A stretch of 64,000 bases of DNA from Rhodospirillaceae bacterium (GTDB lineage Bacteria; Pseudomonadota; Alphaproteobacteria; Dongiales; Dongiaceae), in contig JADJQM010000003.1 in NCBI GenBank assembly GCA_016712715.1, forward strand, positions 372,001-436,000. The letters run 5' to 3'. Below are positions 8,696 through 20,634 of this stretch, one piece after another; position 1 is the stretch's first letter, and every line of letters starts with the position of its first letter. A program made the translations under genes and the position numbers. The notes beneath the pieces were generated by a model, which worked only from the letters and a program-made list of their open reading frames with translations, ran no database searches and was not told where the DNA came from.

Positions 8696-9725
8696 ATTCG
8701 TTCACAGGTTCCGGGATCGGCACGGCAAGGTCCGGCACTACTTTCGGCGCAAGGGTTTTAAGGACGTGCCGCTCGCCGGCTTGCCCGGTTCCGAGGTGTT
8801 CATGCTTGCCTATCAGGCGGCGCTCGCTGGTGAAACCGCGCCGCGCCTGGAGATTGGGGCCGACAGGTCAAAGCCCGGCACGATTGCCGCTCTAGTTGCT
8901 GCTTACTTCGCATCCTCGGATTTTCAAGGTTTGGCTCCATCTACGCGCATCACATATCGAAACATTATTGAGCGTTTTCGGGCCGAGTATGGGGCGCTCC
9001 CTGTCAATCGATTGGAGCGCCGCCACATTCGGGCGATGATCGAGAAGCGGGCGAAAACTCCGGCGGCGGCTAACAATTTGCTAAAGCGGATTCGCAGTCT
9101 CATTCGGTTCGCGCTTGCTATCGATATGATCGAGGTCGACCCGTCGACTGAGGTTCGCGGAGTCCGGTCGAAGTCTCCCGGCTACCATACGTGGAGCGAG
9201 GAAGAAATTTCGCAGTTCGTGGAGCGGCACAAGCCAGGATCGAAGCCTCACCTTGCCCCTTGCGCTTCTACTTATACCGGCCAGCGACGCTCTGACGTCG
9301 TCCGAATGGGACGCCAGCATGTTCGCAATGGCGTGCTGTCGATACGGCAACAGAAAACGAAGGCCGTCGTCGAGGTTCCGTTACACCCCGAGCTAGAGGC
9401 CGCACTCAAAGCAGCACCGGCCGATGATCTCACTTTTCTCAGAACCGCATTCGGCCAGCCGTTTACGTCGAATGGGTTTGGCAACTGGTTCCGGGAGCGA
9501 TGCAATGAGGCCGACTTGCCGCGTGAATGTTCATCGCACGGACTGCGGAAGGCGGCAGCGCGGCGCTTGGCCGAGGTCGGTTGCACGACGCACGAAATCG
9601 CGGCGATCACCGGTCACGAATCGTTGCGCGAGGTCGAGCGATACACGCGCGCTTTTGACCGGAAAGACGCCGCCATAAGCGCGATGGCGAAGCTCAAAGA
9701 TGGAACACGGACTCGCAAACCTTGA
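8676..9725 (+). CDS. int: Tyrosine site-specific integrase
   Basis: A 349-residue phage-type integrase that recombines element and host attachment sites. Residues of about 60-150 form the SAM-like core-binding domain (LAPSTRITYRNIIERFRAEYG; IRAMIEKRAKTPAAANNLLKR). The catalytic domain shows the first arginine in YTGQRRSDVV, then SSHGLRKAAARRL (H-x-x-R), GHESLREVERYT (H and the nucleophile Tyr). All catalytic residues are present, so it is probably active. The gene runs toward a tRNA whose CCA end is 59 bases beyond its stop, the standard int-att arrangement. Confidence 0.93.
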   Translation: MAQLRLKFVHRFRDRHGKVRHYFRRKGFKDVPLAGLPGSEVFMLAYQAALAGETAPRLEIGADRSKPGTIAALVAAYFASSDFQGLAPSTRITYRNIIERFRAEYGALPVNRLERRHIRAMIEKRAKTPAAANNLLKRIRSLIRFALAIDMIEVDPSTEVRGVRSKSPGYHTWSEEEISQFVERHKPGSKPHLAPCASTYTGQRRSDVVRMGRQHVRNGVLSIRQQKTKAVVEVPLHPELEAALKAAPADDLTFLRTAFGQPFTSNGFGNWFRERCNEADLPRECSSHGLRKAAARRLAEVGCTTHEIAAITGHESLREVERYTRAFDRKDAAISAMAKLKDGTRTRKP

Positions 9726-9784
9726 AACTCGGTTTGCCAAATCGAAGGAATTTCTTATGGAAATCAAAGCATCGATAGAAGGAA

Positions 9785-9860
9785 TGGTGGGCCCGGAGGG
9801 ACTCGAACCCCCGACAACACCGTTATGAGCGGCGCGTTCTAACCGCTGAACTACGGGCCC
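9785..9860 (-). tRNA. tRNA with anticodon CAU (probably tRNA-Ile2, otherwise tRNA-Met)
   Basis: Read on the minus strand: acceptor GGGCCCG pairs with CGGGCCC, with an encoded CCA at 9785-9787; the D arm is GTTC-AGCGGTTA-GAAC, the anticodon loop CTCATAA has anticodon CAT (9825-9827), and the T arm carries GGTTCGAGTCC. The GGGCCC acceptor stem and the CTCATAA loop resemble alphaproteobacterial tRNA-Ile(CAU), whose C34 is changed to lysidine by TilS. Assignment as isoleucine rather than elongator methionine is by resemblance only. The 3' half is the likely attachment site of the neighbouring element. Confidence 0.85.
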
Positions 9861-9945
9861 CCGAGGCGTGCGGTATGCGCCTCACCCTACCCTTTGCTCA
9901 TGCCCGTCTCGAGGCGGGCATGAGGCTCAAGGATAGAAAACGGTA

Positions 9946-11937
<1,992 letters not shown>

Positions 11938-12013
11938 CTAATCTCACCTGAGCTCTTTGAGCGTCTTAACTCGGTCAGCGCCTTGCGCGCTTCGTACGTC
12001 TAAATCTGCCTGG

Positions 12014-13938
12014 TCACGTCTTGAACAGCGGATCGAACTCGGCGAGATCCAGATCGCGCCGCCGGCTTTCCGCTTCGAGCTTCTGCTGCTGCGCCGCTTG
12101 GAAGCGGTCGAGGTTCTCCTGAGACATGTCTTCCTCCAGGGCCCGTGCCGCCGCTTCCAGCTCGACCTCGATCTCGGTCTCGCGCAAAATCGCCATAACG
12201 TGCAAAAGCCCCGCCTCAGCCTGGGCAAGCCCGGCTGAAGGAAGGGCAAATCTGATCGCTCCCGTATGCCGAACCAGGGTCTCGATCGGGCCTGAGAAAC
12301 CTAAGTCCATCAAATGGTTCCTGAGGTCGCTGGCGTCAAGGTCCGGATGTCGGGAGGCGAGGTCTAACAAGGCCCCCTTCAGCTTGTCAAGCTGACGGTC
12401 CGGAATGGGGATCAATGCCGCCGCCTCGCCATGGCGGTGCAGCAGGTCGGGATGGTTAATGAGAACTGCCAGCAGCACCTCATAAGGTAGGCGCCTGACC
12501 ACGGCCGTTCCCCGGCGGGCCGCCTCGCCACCCCCATCAAGGTGCTGGAAGGGTGAGCCGGGCTGGCGAATATTGGCAAATCGCCCAAGGCGTTGCCCGG
12601 ATAGGGGCCGGGTCCGGACCTGGCCCGCACGCGTCTGGGCCGGGTTGGCGAACATCTGATCGAGGCGGTTCAGCATCTCCCGCCGGTAGTCTTCCATGAC
12701 CCCTTTGTCGGCAATCCGGTTGATCGCCCCCAAAAGATCGCGGCGGAACCCGCTGCGGCGTTCCGGGGTATCGAGGGTACGGCCGGCCAGAATCTCCGAC
12801 CAAAGCACGTCGACCAGCGGTTGGGCCTTTTCCAGCACCTGGCGCATGGCGCCCGCCCCGCCCCCGGCACCGCCCCCATTGGCAGGTCCCCGGATGAGAT
12901 CGTCGGGGTCCTGGCCCTGGGGCAGCCAGGCAAAGCGCAGCGACAGGCCGGGTTTAAGGAGCGGCAGCACGCGCTCGACGCCGCGGGCGGCAGCCTTCTG
13001 CCCGGCATTATCGCCATCGAAGCAAAGGATCGGCTCCTGGGCGAAGCGCCAGAGAAGCTGGATATGGTCCTCGGTCAGCGCCGTGCCGAGGGGGGCCACG
13101 GCATGGGGAAAGCCGCCCTCAGCCAGTGCGATCACATCCATATAGCCTTCGACGACGATGATCTCGTTCTTGTCGCGAGCCGGTTTCTGGGCGTGGTTGA
13201 GATTGTAGAGGGTGCGTCCCTTGTGAAAGAGCGGGGTTTCCGGGGAATTCAGGTATTTGGGCTTCTCATCCCCCAGCGCCCGGCCGCCAAAGGCGATGAC
13301 CCGGCCCTTCGCATCCATGATCGGGAACATGACCCGGCCGCGGAAGCGGTCATAGACCCGGCCCGTCTCCTCATTCTTCACCAGCATGCCGGATTCGAGG
13401 GAGACCGCCTCGGGGATGTTCTCCTTGGCGAGTTTGGATTTCAGCGCTTCGAAGCTGTCAGGTGCGAAGCCCAGACGGAAGCGCTTCATCGTTTCAGGCG
13501 TCAAGCCGCGCCTGCGGAAGTAGTCGAGGCCGGCGCGCCCGGCACTGCCGCCCAATTGCGATTCGAAGAATTTGGCGGAGAGTTCCATGACGCCGGCCAG
13601 CGTGTCCTGGCGCTCGGCGCGTTCGCGGGCTTCCGGATTGTCGCGCGGGATCTCGAGACCGGCTTCACCGGCGAGCTTTTCAACGGCATCGCGGAACTGC
13701 ATGCCCTCGGTTTCCATCACGAAGGTGATGACATCGCCATGGGCGCCGCAGCCGAAGCAGTGGTAGGCGGCTCATCCGGCCCTTCATAGACATGAAAGGA
13801 CGGGCTTTTCTCGTTGTGGAACGGGCAGAGTCCGGTGGCCTGCAGACCGCGGCGGTTGAGGCGCACGCGCCGCCCCACGACATCAAAGATCGAGACGCGG
13901 CGGCGCAGCTCTTCCAGGAATTGCGGCAGCAGCGCCAT
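12014..13938 (-). CDS. dnaG: DNA primase, with a frameshift in the zinc ribbon as read
   Basis: Synthesises RNA primers at the replication fork. The N-terminal frame (13938 down to about 13775) carries LCPFHNEKSPSFHVYEG, the first half of the CHC2 zinc ribbon. The rest, YHCFGCGAHGDVI and the TOPRIM domain (EIIVVEGYMDVIALAEGG; ILCFDGDNAGQKAA) plus the DnaB-binding C-terminus, is in the next frame and runs to 12014. The join needs one extra base at about 13766-13775. Since dnaG is essential and both sides are well conserved, a sequence error is the most likely cause. It lies 15 bases after yqeY. Confidence 0.93.
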
Positions 13939-13953
13939 GTGGGATTTTTCCCC

Positions 13954-14412
13954 TTAGCCGAGCTTCGCCTTCACCAGCGCACCGGCCTTGCCGAAATCGA
14001 GCTGACCCGCGAAGCGCTCCTTGAGGAGGCCCATCACCTTGCCCATGTCCTTGATCGAGCTCGCACCGGTCTCGGCGACGATCGCGGCGATCGCAGCCAC
14101 CGTGTCGGCTTCCGACAATTGCTTGGGCAGATAGCGGTTGATGACGTCGATCTCCGCCTGTTCCTTGGCAGCGAGTTCCGGGCGATTGCCCTTGGTGTAC
14201 ATCTCGATGCTCTCCTGGCGCTGGCGGATCATCTTCTGCAGCATGTCGATGATCTCGGCGTCGGAAATGCCGTTCATGTTGCCGGGACGCGCGGCGATGT
14301 CCTTGTCCTTGATGGCGGCGGTGATCAGGCGGAGGCCCGAAAGCGCCTCATCCTTGGCCTTCATGGCCGTTTTGACATCATCATTGATCCGCTGCCGCAG
14401 CATGGGCGCCAT
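13954..14412 (-). CDS. yqeY: GatB/YqeY domain protein
   Basis: A 152-residue helical protein (MLRQRINDDVKTAMKAKDEA; LRLITAAIKDKDIAARPG; MIRQRQESIEMYTKGNRPEL) of the YqeY family. It resembles the tRNA-binding tail of GatB but is a stand-alone protein of uncertain function. Length is normal for the family. It is first in the yqeY-dnaG-rpoD operon and is divergent from carA across about 240 bases. Its constant linkage with dnaG in Alphaproteobacteria supports the call. Confidence 0.92.
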   Translation of the reverse strand: MAPMLRQRINDDVKTAMKAKDEALSGLRLITAAIKDKDIAARPGNMNGISDAEIIDMLQKMIRQRQESIEMYTKGNRPELAAKEQAEIDVINRYLPKQLSEADTVAAIAAIVAETGASSIKDMGKVMGLLKERFAGQLDFGKAGALVKAKLG

Positions 14413-14649
14413 CCGTTCCGGTGAGGTATAGTGGAAAGGCCGGACACTACAGGATTCGCATTCACGAGTCCATGTGGCTGATAGTCGCCAAGCCCTTGAA
14501 AAACCTTGCTATTCTTTTCGAGACGCAGCTTGACGCGGGGGCTGTCACGGAATAGAAACTCCCAACTTGCGGCCAGCGGTCTTTAAGCTGAAGGCGGCTG
14601 CCCAGGTTGGCACGCCTCCCTTTTCACGCACGCACGCAAAGGCCCGCGC
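14413..14649. other. Divergent intergenic region between yqeY and carA
   Basis: Should hold the promoters of the yqeY-dnaG-rpoD operon and of carA. I see no clear consensus promoter, attenuator hairpin or leader peptide, and no gene on either strand. Confidence 0.5.
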
Positions 14650-15831
14650 ATGACCGCCGCGACCAAATCCCCACACGCGCCCGCTTATGATGAAGCTCCC
14701 ATCGCCACGGCGCTCATCGTTCTTGCCGACGGCACCGTGCTGAAGGGCCGAGGGCTGGGCGCCGAGGGCCATGCGGTGGGCGAGATCTGCTTCAATACCT
14801 CGATGACCGGCTATCAGGAGATCATGACCGATCCCTCCTATGCCGGGCAGATCATCACCTTCACCTTCCCCCATATCGGCAATGTCGGTGCGAACCCCGA
14901 GGATGTCGAAACCCAGCGCGTGGCAGCACGCGGCGCCATCCTCAACCTCGACATCACCGAGCCCTCGAACTGGCGCGCGACCCAGCATTTCGATGCCTGG
15001 TTGAAGGCCAACAATCTGTGCGCCATCGCCGGCATCGACACCCGCGCCCTCACCCACCGCATCCGCGATCTGGGTGCGCCGAATGGGGTCATTGCCGTCA
15101 ACCATGCGGGCAAGTTCGACATTCCGGCATTGGTCAAGGAGGCCAAGTCCTGGCCCGGCCTCGACGGCATGGACCTCGCCAAGGATGTGACCTGCCGCCA
15201 GACCTATCATTGGGAAGGTTCCACCTGGCAGCTCCCCGGCGGCTACGCCAATTCGCCCGCAGCGAAGTACAAGGTGGTGGCGATCGATTACGGCGCCAAG
15301 GACAACATCCTGCGCTGCCTCTCGGCCGCCGGCTGCGACGTCACCGTGGTGCCGGCGACCGCCAGCACCGATGACGTGCTGCGCCACAAGCCGGACGGCG
15401 TGTTCCTCTCCAACGGCCCGGGAGACCCCGCCGCGACCGGCGAATACGCCGTGCCCGTCATTCGCGATCTCATCGCCAAGAATCTGCCGATCTTCGGCAT
15501 TTGCCTCGGCCACCAGATGCTGGCGCTGGCCTTGGGCGGCAAGACCCGGAAGATGGGCCGCGGTCATCGCGGCGCCAATCATCCGGTCAAGGATCTCGGC
15601 ACCGGCAAGGTCGAGATCACCAGCCAGAATCACGGCTTCGAAGTGGTGGCGGAGAGCCTGCCCAAGGACGTCATCATCACGCACCGGTCGTTGTTCGACG
15701 ATTGCGTCGAAGGCTTGGCGATGACCACGAAGCCAGTGTTCTCGGTTCAGTACCACCCGGAAGCGTCACCGGGGCCGCAGGACAGCCATTATCTGTTCAA
15801 CCGGTTCGTTGAGAATATGGCGAAGAAGTGA
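14650..15831 (+). CDS. carA: Carbamoyl-phosphate synthase small subunit
   Basis: A 393-residue glutaminase subunit: it hydrolyses glutamine and passes ammonia to CarB for carbamoyl phosphate, used for arginine and pyrimidines. The N-terminal CPSase domain includes GEICFNTSMTGYQEIMTDPS. The class I amidotransferase domain has FGICLGHQMLALALGG (nucleophile Cys) and YHPEASPGPQD (catalytic His-Glu). Length is normal. A 53-base gap separates it from carB, so the pair is probably one transcript. A long antisense frame here is not a gene. Confidence 0.97.
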   Translation: MTAATKSPHAPAYDEAPIATALIVLADGTVLKGRGLGAEGHAVGEICFNTSMTGYQEIMTDPSYAGQIITFTFPHIGNVGANPEDVETQRVAARGAILNLDITEPSNWRATQHFDAWLKANNLCAIAGIDTRALTHRIRDLGAPNGVIAVNHAGKFDIPALVKEAKSWPGLDGMDLAKDVTCRQTYHWEGSTWQLPGGYANSPAAKYKVVAIDYGAKDNILRCLSAAGCDVTVVPATASTDDVLRHKPDGVFLSNGPGDPAATGEYAVPVIRDLIAKNLPIFGICLGHQMLALALGGKTRKMGRGHRGANHPVKDLGTGKVEITSQNHGFEVVAESLPKDVIITHRSLFDDCVEGLAMTTKPVFSVQYHPEASPGPQDSHYLFNRFVENMAKK

Positions 15832-15884
15832 ATTGCTACATCGCGAAATAACTAGCGCTCCAGCGCCATCACCTGAGATGAATT

Positions 15885-18800
15885 ATGCCCAAACGCACTG
15901 ATATCAAATCGATCCTCATCATCGGCGCCGGCCCGATCGTCATCGGGCAGGCTTGCGAGTTCGATTATTCCGGGGCACAGGCGTGCAAGGCGCTGCGGGC
16001 GGAGGGGTATCGGGTCATCCTGGTGAACTCGAACCCGGCCACCATCATGACCGATCCGGATCTGGCCGACGCAACTTACGTCGAGCCGATCACGCCGGAA
16101 GTTGTGGCGAAGATCATCGAGAAGGAACGTCCCGACGCGGTGCTTCCCACCATGGGTGGGCAGACGGCCCTCAACACTGCAATGGCGCTTCACAAATCCG
16201 GCAAGCTCGCCGAGCTCGGCGTTGAGCTTATTGGCGCCAATGCGCATGCGATCGACATGGCCGAAGACCGCTTCCTGTTCCGTGAAGCGATGGACCGGAT
16301 CGGCCTGGAAAGCCCTAAGGGCCGCCAAGTCGAGACCATGGAAGAAGCGATGGAAGCTCTTGAATATGTGGGGCTCCCCGCCATCATCCGTCCGAGCTTC
16401 ACCCTGGGCGGCACCGGCGGCGGCATTGCGCGATCGCAGGAAGAATTCATCCGCATCATCGAAGGCGGCCTCAAGGCCTCGCCAGTGGGCCAGGTGCTGG
16501 TCGAGGAATCGGTGCTCGGCTGGAAAGAGTTCGAGATGGAAGTGGTCCGCGACAAGGCGGACAATTGCATCATCATCTGCTCGATCGAGAACATCGATCC
16601 AATGGGTGTCCATACCGGCGATAGCGTGACGGTGGCGCCAGCGCTGACGCTCACCGACAAAGAATACCAGATCATGCGCGACGCCTCGATCGCGGTCTTG
16701 CGCGAGATCGGTGTCGATACCGGTGGGTCGAACGTGCAATACGCCGTCAATCCCGAGACGGGCCGCCTGGTCGTCATCGAGATGAATCCGCGTGTGTCGC
16801 GGTCATCTGCCCTGGCCTCGAAAGCGACCGGCTTCCCGATCGCCAAGATCGCGGCGAAGCTCGCGGTCGGCTACACGCTGGATGAGTTGAAGAACGACAT
16901 CACCAAGGTGACGCCGGCATCCTTCGAGCCCACCATCGACTATGTCGTCACCAAGATGCCGCGCTTCACCTTCGAGAAATTCCGCCGGTGCCGAAGCGAT
17001 CCTTTCCACCTCGATGAAATCGGTCGGCGAAGCGATGGCAATTGGCCGCTCGTTTGCGGAATCGCTGCAGAAGGCGCTGCGCTCCATGGAGACGGGCCTT
17101 ACCGGCCTCAACGAAGTGGCGCTCGACGGCGACGACAAGCCGACCATCATGGCGCAGCTCGCCAAGCAGACGCCGGACCGCCTGCTGCTCATCGCCCAGG
17201 CCTTGCGCCATGGCCTCACCGTCGAGGAGATCCACGAAGCCTCCAAATTCGATCCGTGGTTCATCCGGCAGATCGAGGAGCTGGTCGAAACGGAAGCCCA
17301 GGTGAAGGCCAAGGGCCTGCCGAAGACGCGCCCAGGGCCTGATGCGCTTGAAGAAAGCTGGGCTTCTCCGATGCGCGCCTGGCGCAACTTGTCGGTCCGA
17401 AACCGGCAGAGGTCACCAAGCTGCGCCTCGGCCTCGACCTGCGTCCGGTCTACAAACGCATCGACACCTGCGCTGCCGAATTCGCCTCGCCCACAGCCTA
17501 TATGTATTCCTGCTACGAGGGCGACGGCGTTGAGCCGGCCGAGAACGAGGCGAAGCCCACCGACCGCAAGAAGGTCATGATCCTGGGCGGTGGCCCCAAC
17601 CGCATCGGCCAAGGCATCGAGTTCGACTATTGCTGCGTCCATGCGGCTTACGCGCTGAAAGAAGCCGGCATCGAGACCATCATGGTCAATTGCAATCCGG
17701 AGACCGTGTCGACCGATTACGACACGTCGGACCGGCTCTATTTCGAGCCGCTGACCGCCGAGGACGTGATCGAAATCGCGCGCGTCGAGCAGAGCAAAGG
17801 CACGTTGCTGGGCTGCATCGTGCAGTTCGGCGGGCAGACACCGCTGAAGCTTGCGGCCGCTTTGGAAGCTGCGCATATTCCCATTCTCGGCACCTCGCCG
17901 GATGCCATCGATCTGGCCGAGGACCGCGAGCGATTCCAGCAATTGCTGCACAAGCTCAAACTGCGCCAGCCGAAGAACGGCATCGCCCGCTCGACCGAGG
18001 AAGCTGAAGCCATCGCCAGTGAAGTCGGCTATCCGGTCGTCATCCGCCCGTCTTATGTGCTGGGCGGCCGCGCCATGGAGATCGTCCATGAAATCGGCCA
18101 GCTGCGCCGCTATATGCGCACGGCCGTCCAGGTCTCCGGCGACAATCCGGTCCTGATCGACTCCTATCTCGAGGATGCGATCGAGGTCGATGTGGATGCG
18201 CTGGCGGACGGGACCGACGTCTACGTCGCCGGCATCATGGAACATATCGAAGAGGCCGGCATCCATTCCGGCGATTCCGCCTGCGCGTTGCCGCCGCATA
18301 CCTTGCCTTTGCAGGTGATTGCGGAGTTGCGCCGCCAGTCGGAGAGCCTCGCCATCGGCCTCAATGTCGTGGGACTCATGAACGTGCAGTTCGCGATCAA
18401 GGGCGCCGACATCTATGTGCTGGAGGTCAATCCGCGCGCCAGCCGCACGGTGCCCTTCGTCGCCAAGGCGACCGGCCTGCCGATCGCCAAGATCGCGGCC
18501 CGGGTCATGGCTGGCGAGAAACTGAAATCCTTCGACCTTAATACCAGCCTGCGCCACCATGTCGCGGTCAAGGAAGCGGTGTTTCCGTTCGCCCGCTTCC
18601 CCGGTGTCGACATCATCCTGGGGCCGGAGATGCGCTCGACCGGCGAGGTGATGGGTCTCGACTCCAACTTCGCCCGCGCTTTCCTCAAGGCGCAGATGGG
18701 CGCCGGCGTCCATCTGCCGAAAAGTGGCACGGTCTTCATCTCGGTCAAGGACAAGGACAAGCCCAGCATTGTCGGCGCCACCAAATGCTTGCTGGATATG

Positions 18801-19121
18801 GGTTTTGACATCTGTGCGACACCGGGCACGGCGGCTTACCTGCGCAACCAGAACCTCAACGTCCGGGCGATCAACAAAGTGCACCAGGGATCGCCCCATA
18901 TTGTCGAAGCCATGCAACGTGGCGAAATCAAACTGGTATTCAACACCGTGGCGGGCAACAAGGCGGTCGGTGATAGTTTCAGCTTGCGTCGCGCGGCCCT
19001 GATGGGACAGATTCCCTATTACACGACCCTATCCGGGGCCGTGGCGGCGGTTGATGCCTGTGGCGCGTTGGCTGCCGGGGAGCTTGCAGTCGCGCCTCTG
19101 CAATCGTACTTTAAGACCTGA
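15885..19121 (+). CDS. carB: Carbamoyl-phosphate synthase large subunit, with three single-base insertions as read
   Basis: The synthetase subunit, with two ATP-grasp halves and a C-terminal regulatory MGS domain. The first half starts IKSILIIGAGPIVIGQACEF; the second starts VMILGGGPNRIGQGIEFDYC; the tail GTVFISVKDKDKPSIVGATK is the MGS domain. The frame breaks at about 16984 (TTC-C-G-CC-GGT), about 17329 (ACG-C-GCC-CAG) and about 17360-17363 (GCT-GGG-C-TTC). Removing one base at each restores GAEAILSTSMKSVGEAMAIG, then GLMRLKKAGFSDARLAQLVG, and a continuous protein of 1077 residues, the normal length. The three insertions sum to one codon. Probably sequence errors, not a dead gene. Confidence 0.93.
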
Positions 19122-19240
19122 ACGGGAAAAACGACCGGTAATAGTTAACGGTCGACCAGGGCGTAGCCTAGGGATTGTCTGGGGCCTGGTTCCAACGCAC
19201 ATGTCAGGCTCACCGGGTAGCGACGCGGATCTCTTCAAAC

Positions 19241-19278
19241 AGAGCCGGGCTGCGCCCGAGGGGCTCTTTTGCTTTTTT
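19241..19278 (+). terminator. Intrinsic terminator in the carB-greA gap
   Basis: AGAGCC (19241-19246) pairs with GGCTCT (19262-19267), with an inner GGGC-TGC-GCCC, followed by TTTTGCTTTTTT. It lies 120 bases after carB but only about 15 bases before the greA start, so it is either the carAB terminator or an attenuator in the greA leader. Confidence 0.75.
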
Positions 19279-19293
19279 GCTATGGATTTGACC

Positions 19294-19767
19294 ATGTTGA
19301 AGATACCGATGACCGAGGATGGCTTTGTCCGCCTCGAAGAAGAGTTGAAGCAGCTGAAGTCGGTCGAGAGGCCGGCCATCATCCGTGCCATCGCGGAAGC
19401 GCGCGAGCATGGCGATCTCTCGGAAAACGCCGAGTATCACGCCGCGCGCGAACGCCAGTCTTTCATAGAGGGCCGCGTGATGGAGCTCGAGGACAAGATC
19501 TCGCGCGCCGAAATCATCGACGTCTCCAAATTGACCGGCAAGCAGGTCAAATTCGGCGCCACGGTGACCCTCATTGACGAAGATACCGACGAAAAGACGG
19601 TCTACCAGATCGTCGGCGAGGACGAGGCCGACATCAAATCGCGCCGCCTTGCCGTGACGGCGCCGCTCGCCCGAGCCCTCATCAACAAATCGGTCGGCGA
19701 AACGGTCGAGGTGACGACGCCCGGCGGCTCAAAATCGTATGAGATCGCCAAGGTGCAATTCAAGTAG
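19294..19767 (+). CDS. greA: Transcription elongation factor GreA
   Basis: A 157-residue factor that enters the RNA polymerase secondary channel and rescues backtracked complexes by stimulating transcript cleavage. The N-terminal coiled coil has the acidic tip pattern AEAREHGDLSENAEYHAARE; the C-terminal FKBP-like domain has VKFGATVTLIDEDTDE and SPTD-like KSVGETVEVTTPGG. ATG 19294 (MLKIPMTEDGF) gives the usual start; an ATG at 19282 is also in frame. The start follows a terminator hairpin directly, which suggests leader attenuation. Confidence 0.95.
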   Translation: MLKIPMTEDGFVRLEEELKQLKSVERPAIIRAIAEAREHGDLSENAEYHAARERQSFIEGRVMELEDKISRAEIIDVSKLTGKQVKFGATVTLIDEDTDEKTVYQIVGEDEADIKSRRLAVTAPLARALINKSVGETVEVTTPGGSKSYEIAKVQFK

Positions 19768-19778
19768 ACCGAGTTCCC

Positions 19779-20552
19779 ATGACTATGTTCAGCGGCCGCC
19801 GGATCAACACGATCCTGGCGGCCGTTTTCTTGTGCGGGATCAGCTTGCCGGCGCAGGCCGACGGTGCGCGCTATGTCCTCTCGCTGTCCTGGCAGCCGAC
19901 CTTCTGCGACAGCGACGCTGGTGCCAGCAAGTCGGAATGCAGCGGATTGGATGAGGGTGATTGGGCCGCCAGCCATTTCACCCTGCATGGATTGTGGCCC
20001 AATGCCGACCGCAACGGCGACGGCCGGCTGGATGAAGCTGATGACTATTGCCTGCCGCCGGAGAGCCGCGCACAAGCCATCGCACAGGACCGGGCCGATT
20101 GGGCAAAACTGCCAGCGGTGCGGCTGCCGCCGGATCTGCAGCAACGGCTGACCCAGATCATGCCGGGTACCGTCTCTCGGCTGGAGCGGCATCAATGGAT
20201 CAAACACGGCAGTTGCAGCGGTCTATCAATGCCCCGGTATTTCGGCGCGGCAGTGTCGCTGGCCGAGGCGATGGCCGAGACAGACTTCAACAACCTAGTT
20301 GCCGCTGCTGCCGGTGAGGATATCGCGCGGCGCGACCTCCTTGCCGCCTTTGCAACGGAATTCGGCAAAGGCAGCGAGCGGGCGCTGCAACTGGTTTGCC
20401 GCAAGGATGCGGGCCTCTCGGTATTGAGTGAGGTTCGCCTGCACTTGCGCGCGGATGCTGTCGAGAAGGAGCTCTCGGCGTGGTCATTGGAGACAGGCAG
20501 GGTCGCGAAGGGAAGTTGCCCGGCACTCTTTCGGATAAAAGCGGCAAACTAA
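19779..20552 (+). CDS. Secreted ribonuclease T2 family protein
   Basis: A 257-residue exported RNase that would cleave RNA in the periplasm or outside the cell through a 2',3'-cyclic phosphate. A signal peptide covers about residues 1-28 (ILAAVFLCGISLPAQADG). Both active-site blocks are present: FTLHGLWPN and HQWIKHGSCSG; the usual glutamate of the second block is glutamine here, which the family signature permits but may lower activity. The gene starts 11 bases after greA, so may be read from it. A strong hairpin follows the stop. Confidence 0.9.
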   Translation: MTMFSGRRINTILAAVFLCGISLPAQADGARYVLSLSWQPTFCDSDAGASKSECSGLDEGDWAASHFTLHGLWPNADRNGDGRLDEADDYCLPPESRAQAIAQDRADWAKLPAVRLPPDLQQRLTQIMPGTVSRLERHQWIKHGSCSGLSMPRYFGAAVSLAEAMAETDFNNLVAAAAGEDIARRDLLAAFATEFGKGSERALQLVCRKDAGLSVLSEVRLHLRADAVEKELSAWSLETGRVAKGSCPALFRIKAAN

Positions 20553-20572
20553 CGGCGCCATTCCCAAACGAA

Positions 20573-20600
20573 AACCCCGCCACCTTGCGGCAGCGGGGTT
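20573..20600 (-). terminator. Terminator hairpin between convergent genes
   Basis: AACCCCGC (20573-20580) and GCGGGGTT (20593-20600) form an 8-bp stem with a 12-base loop. The T-rich tail (TTTTCGTTT) is on the minus-strand side, so it mainly ends the transcript of the small exported protein at 20635, and may also serve the RNase gene. Confidence 0.7.
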
Positions 20601-20634
20601 CTGCACCAATCGACCCGAGGGTCGATCGATAAGC

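Noticed and set aside
14545..15756. 403-codon open frame on the minus strand
   Set aside because: Antisense shadow of carA.
16803..18917. 704-codon open frame on the minus strand
   Set aside because: Antisense shadow of carB; histidine- and aspartate-rich mirror composition.
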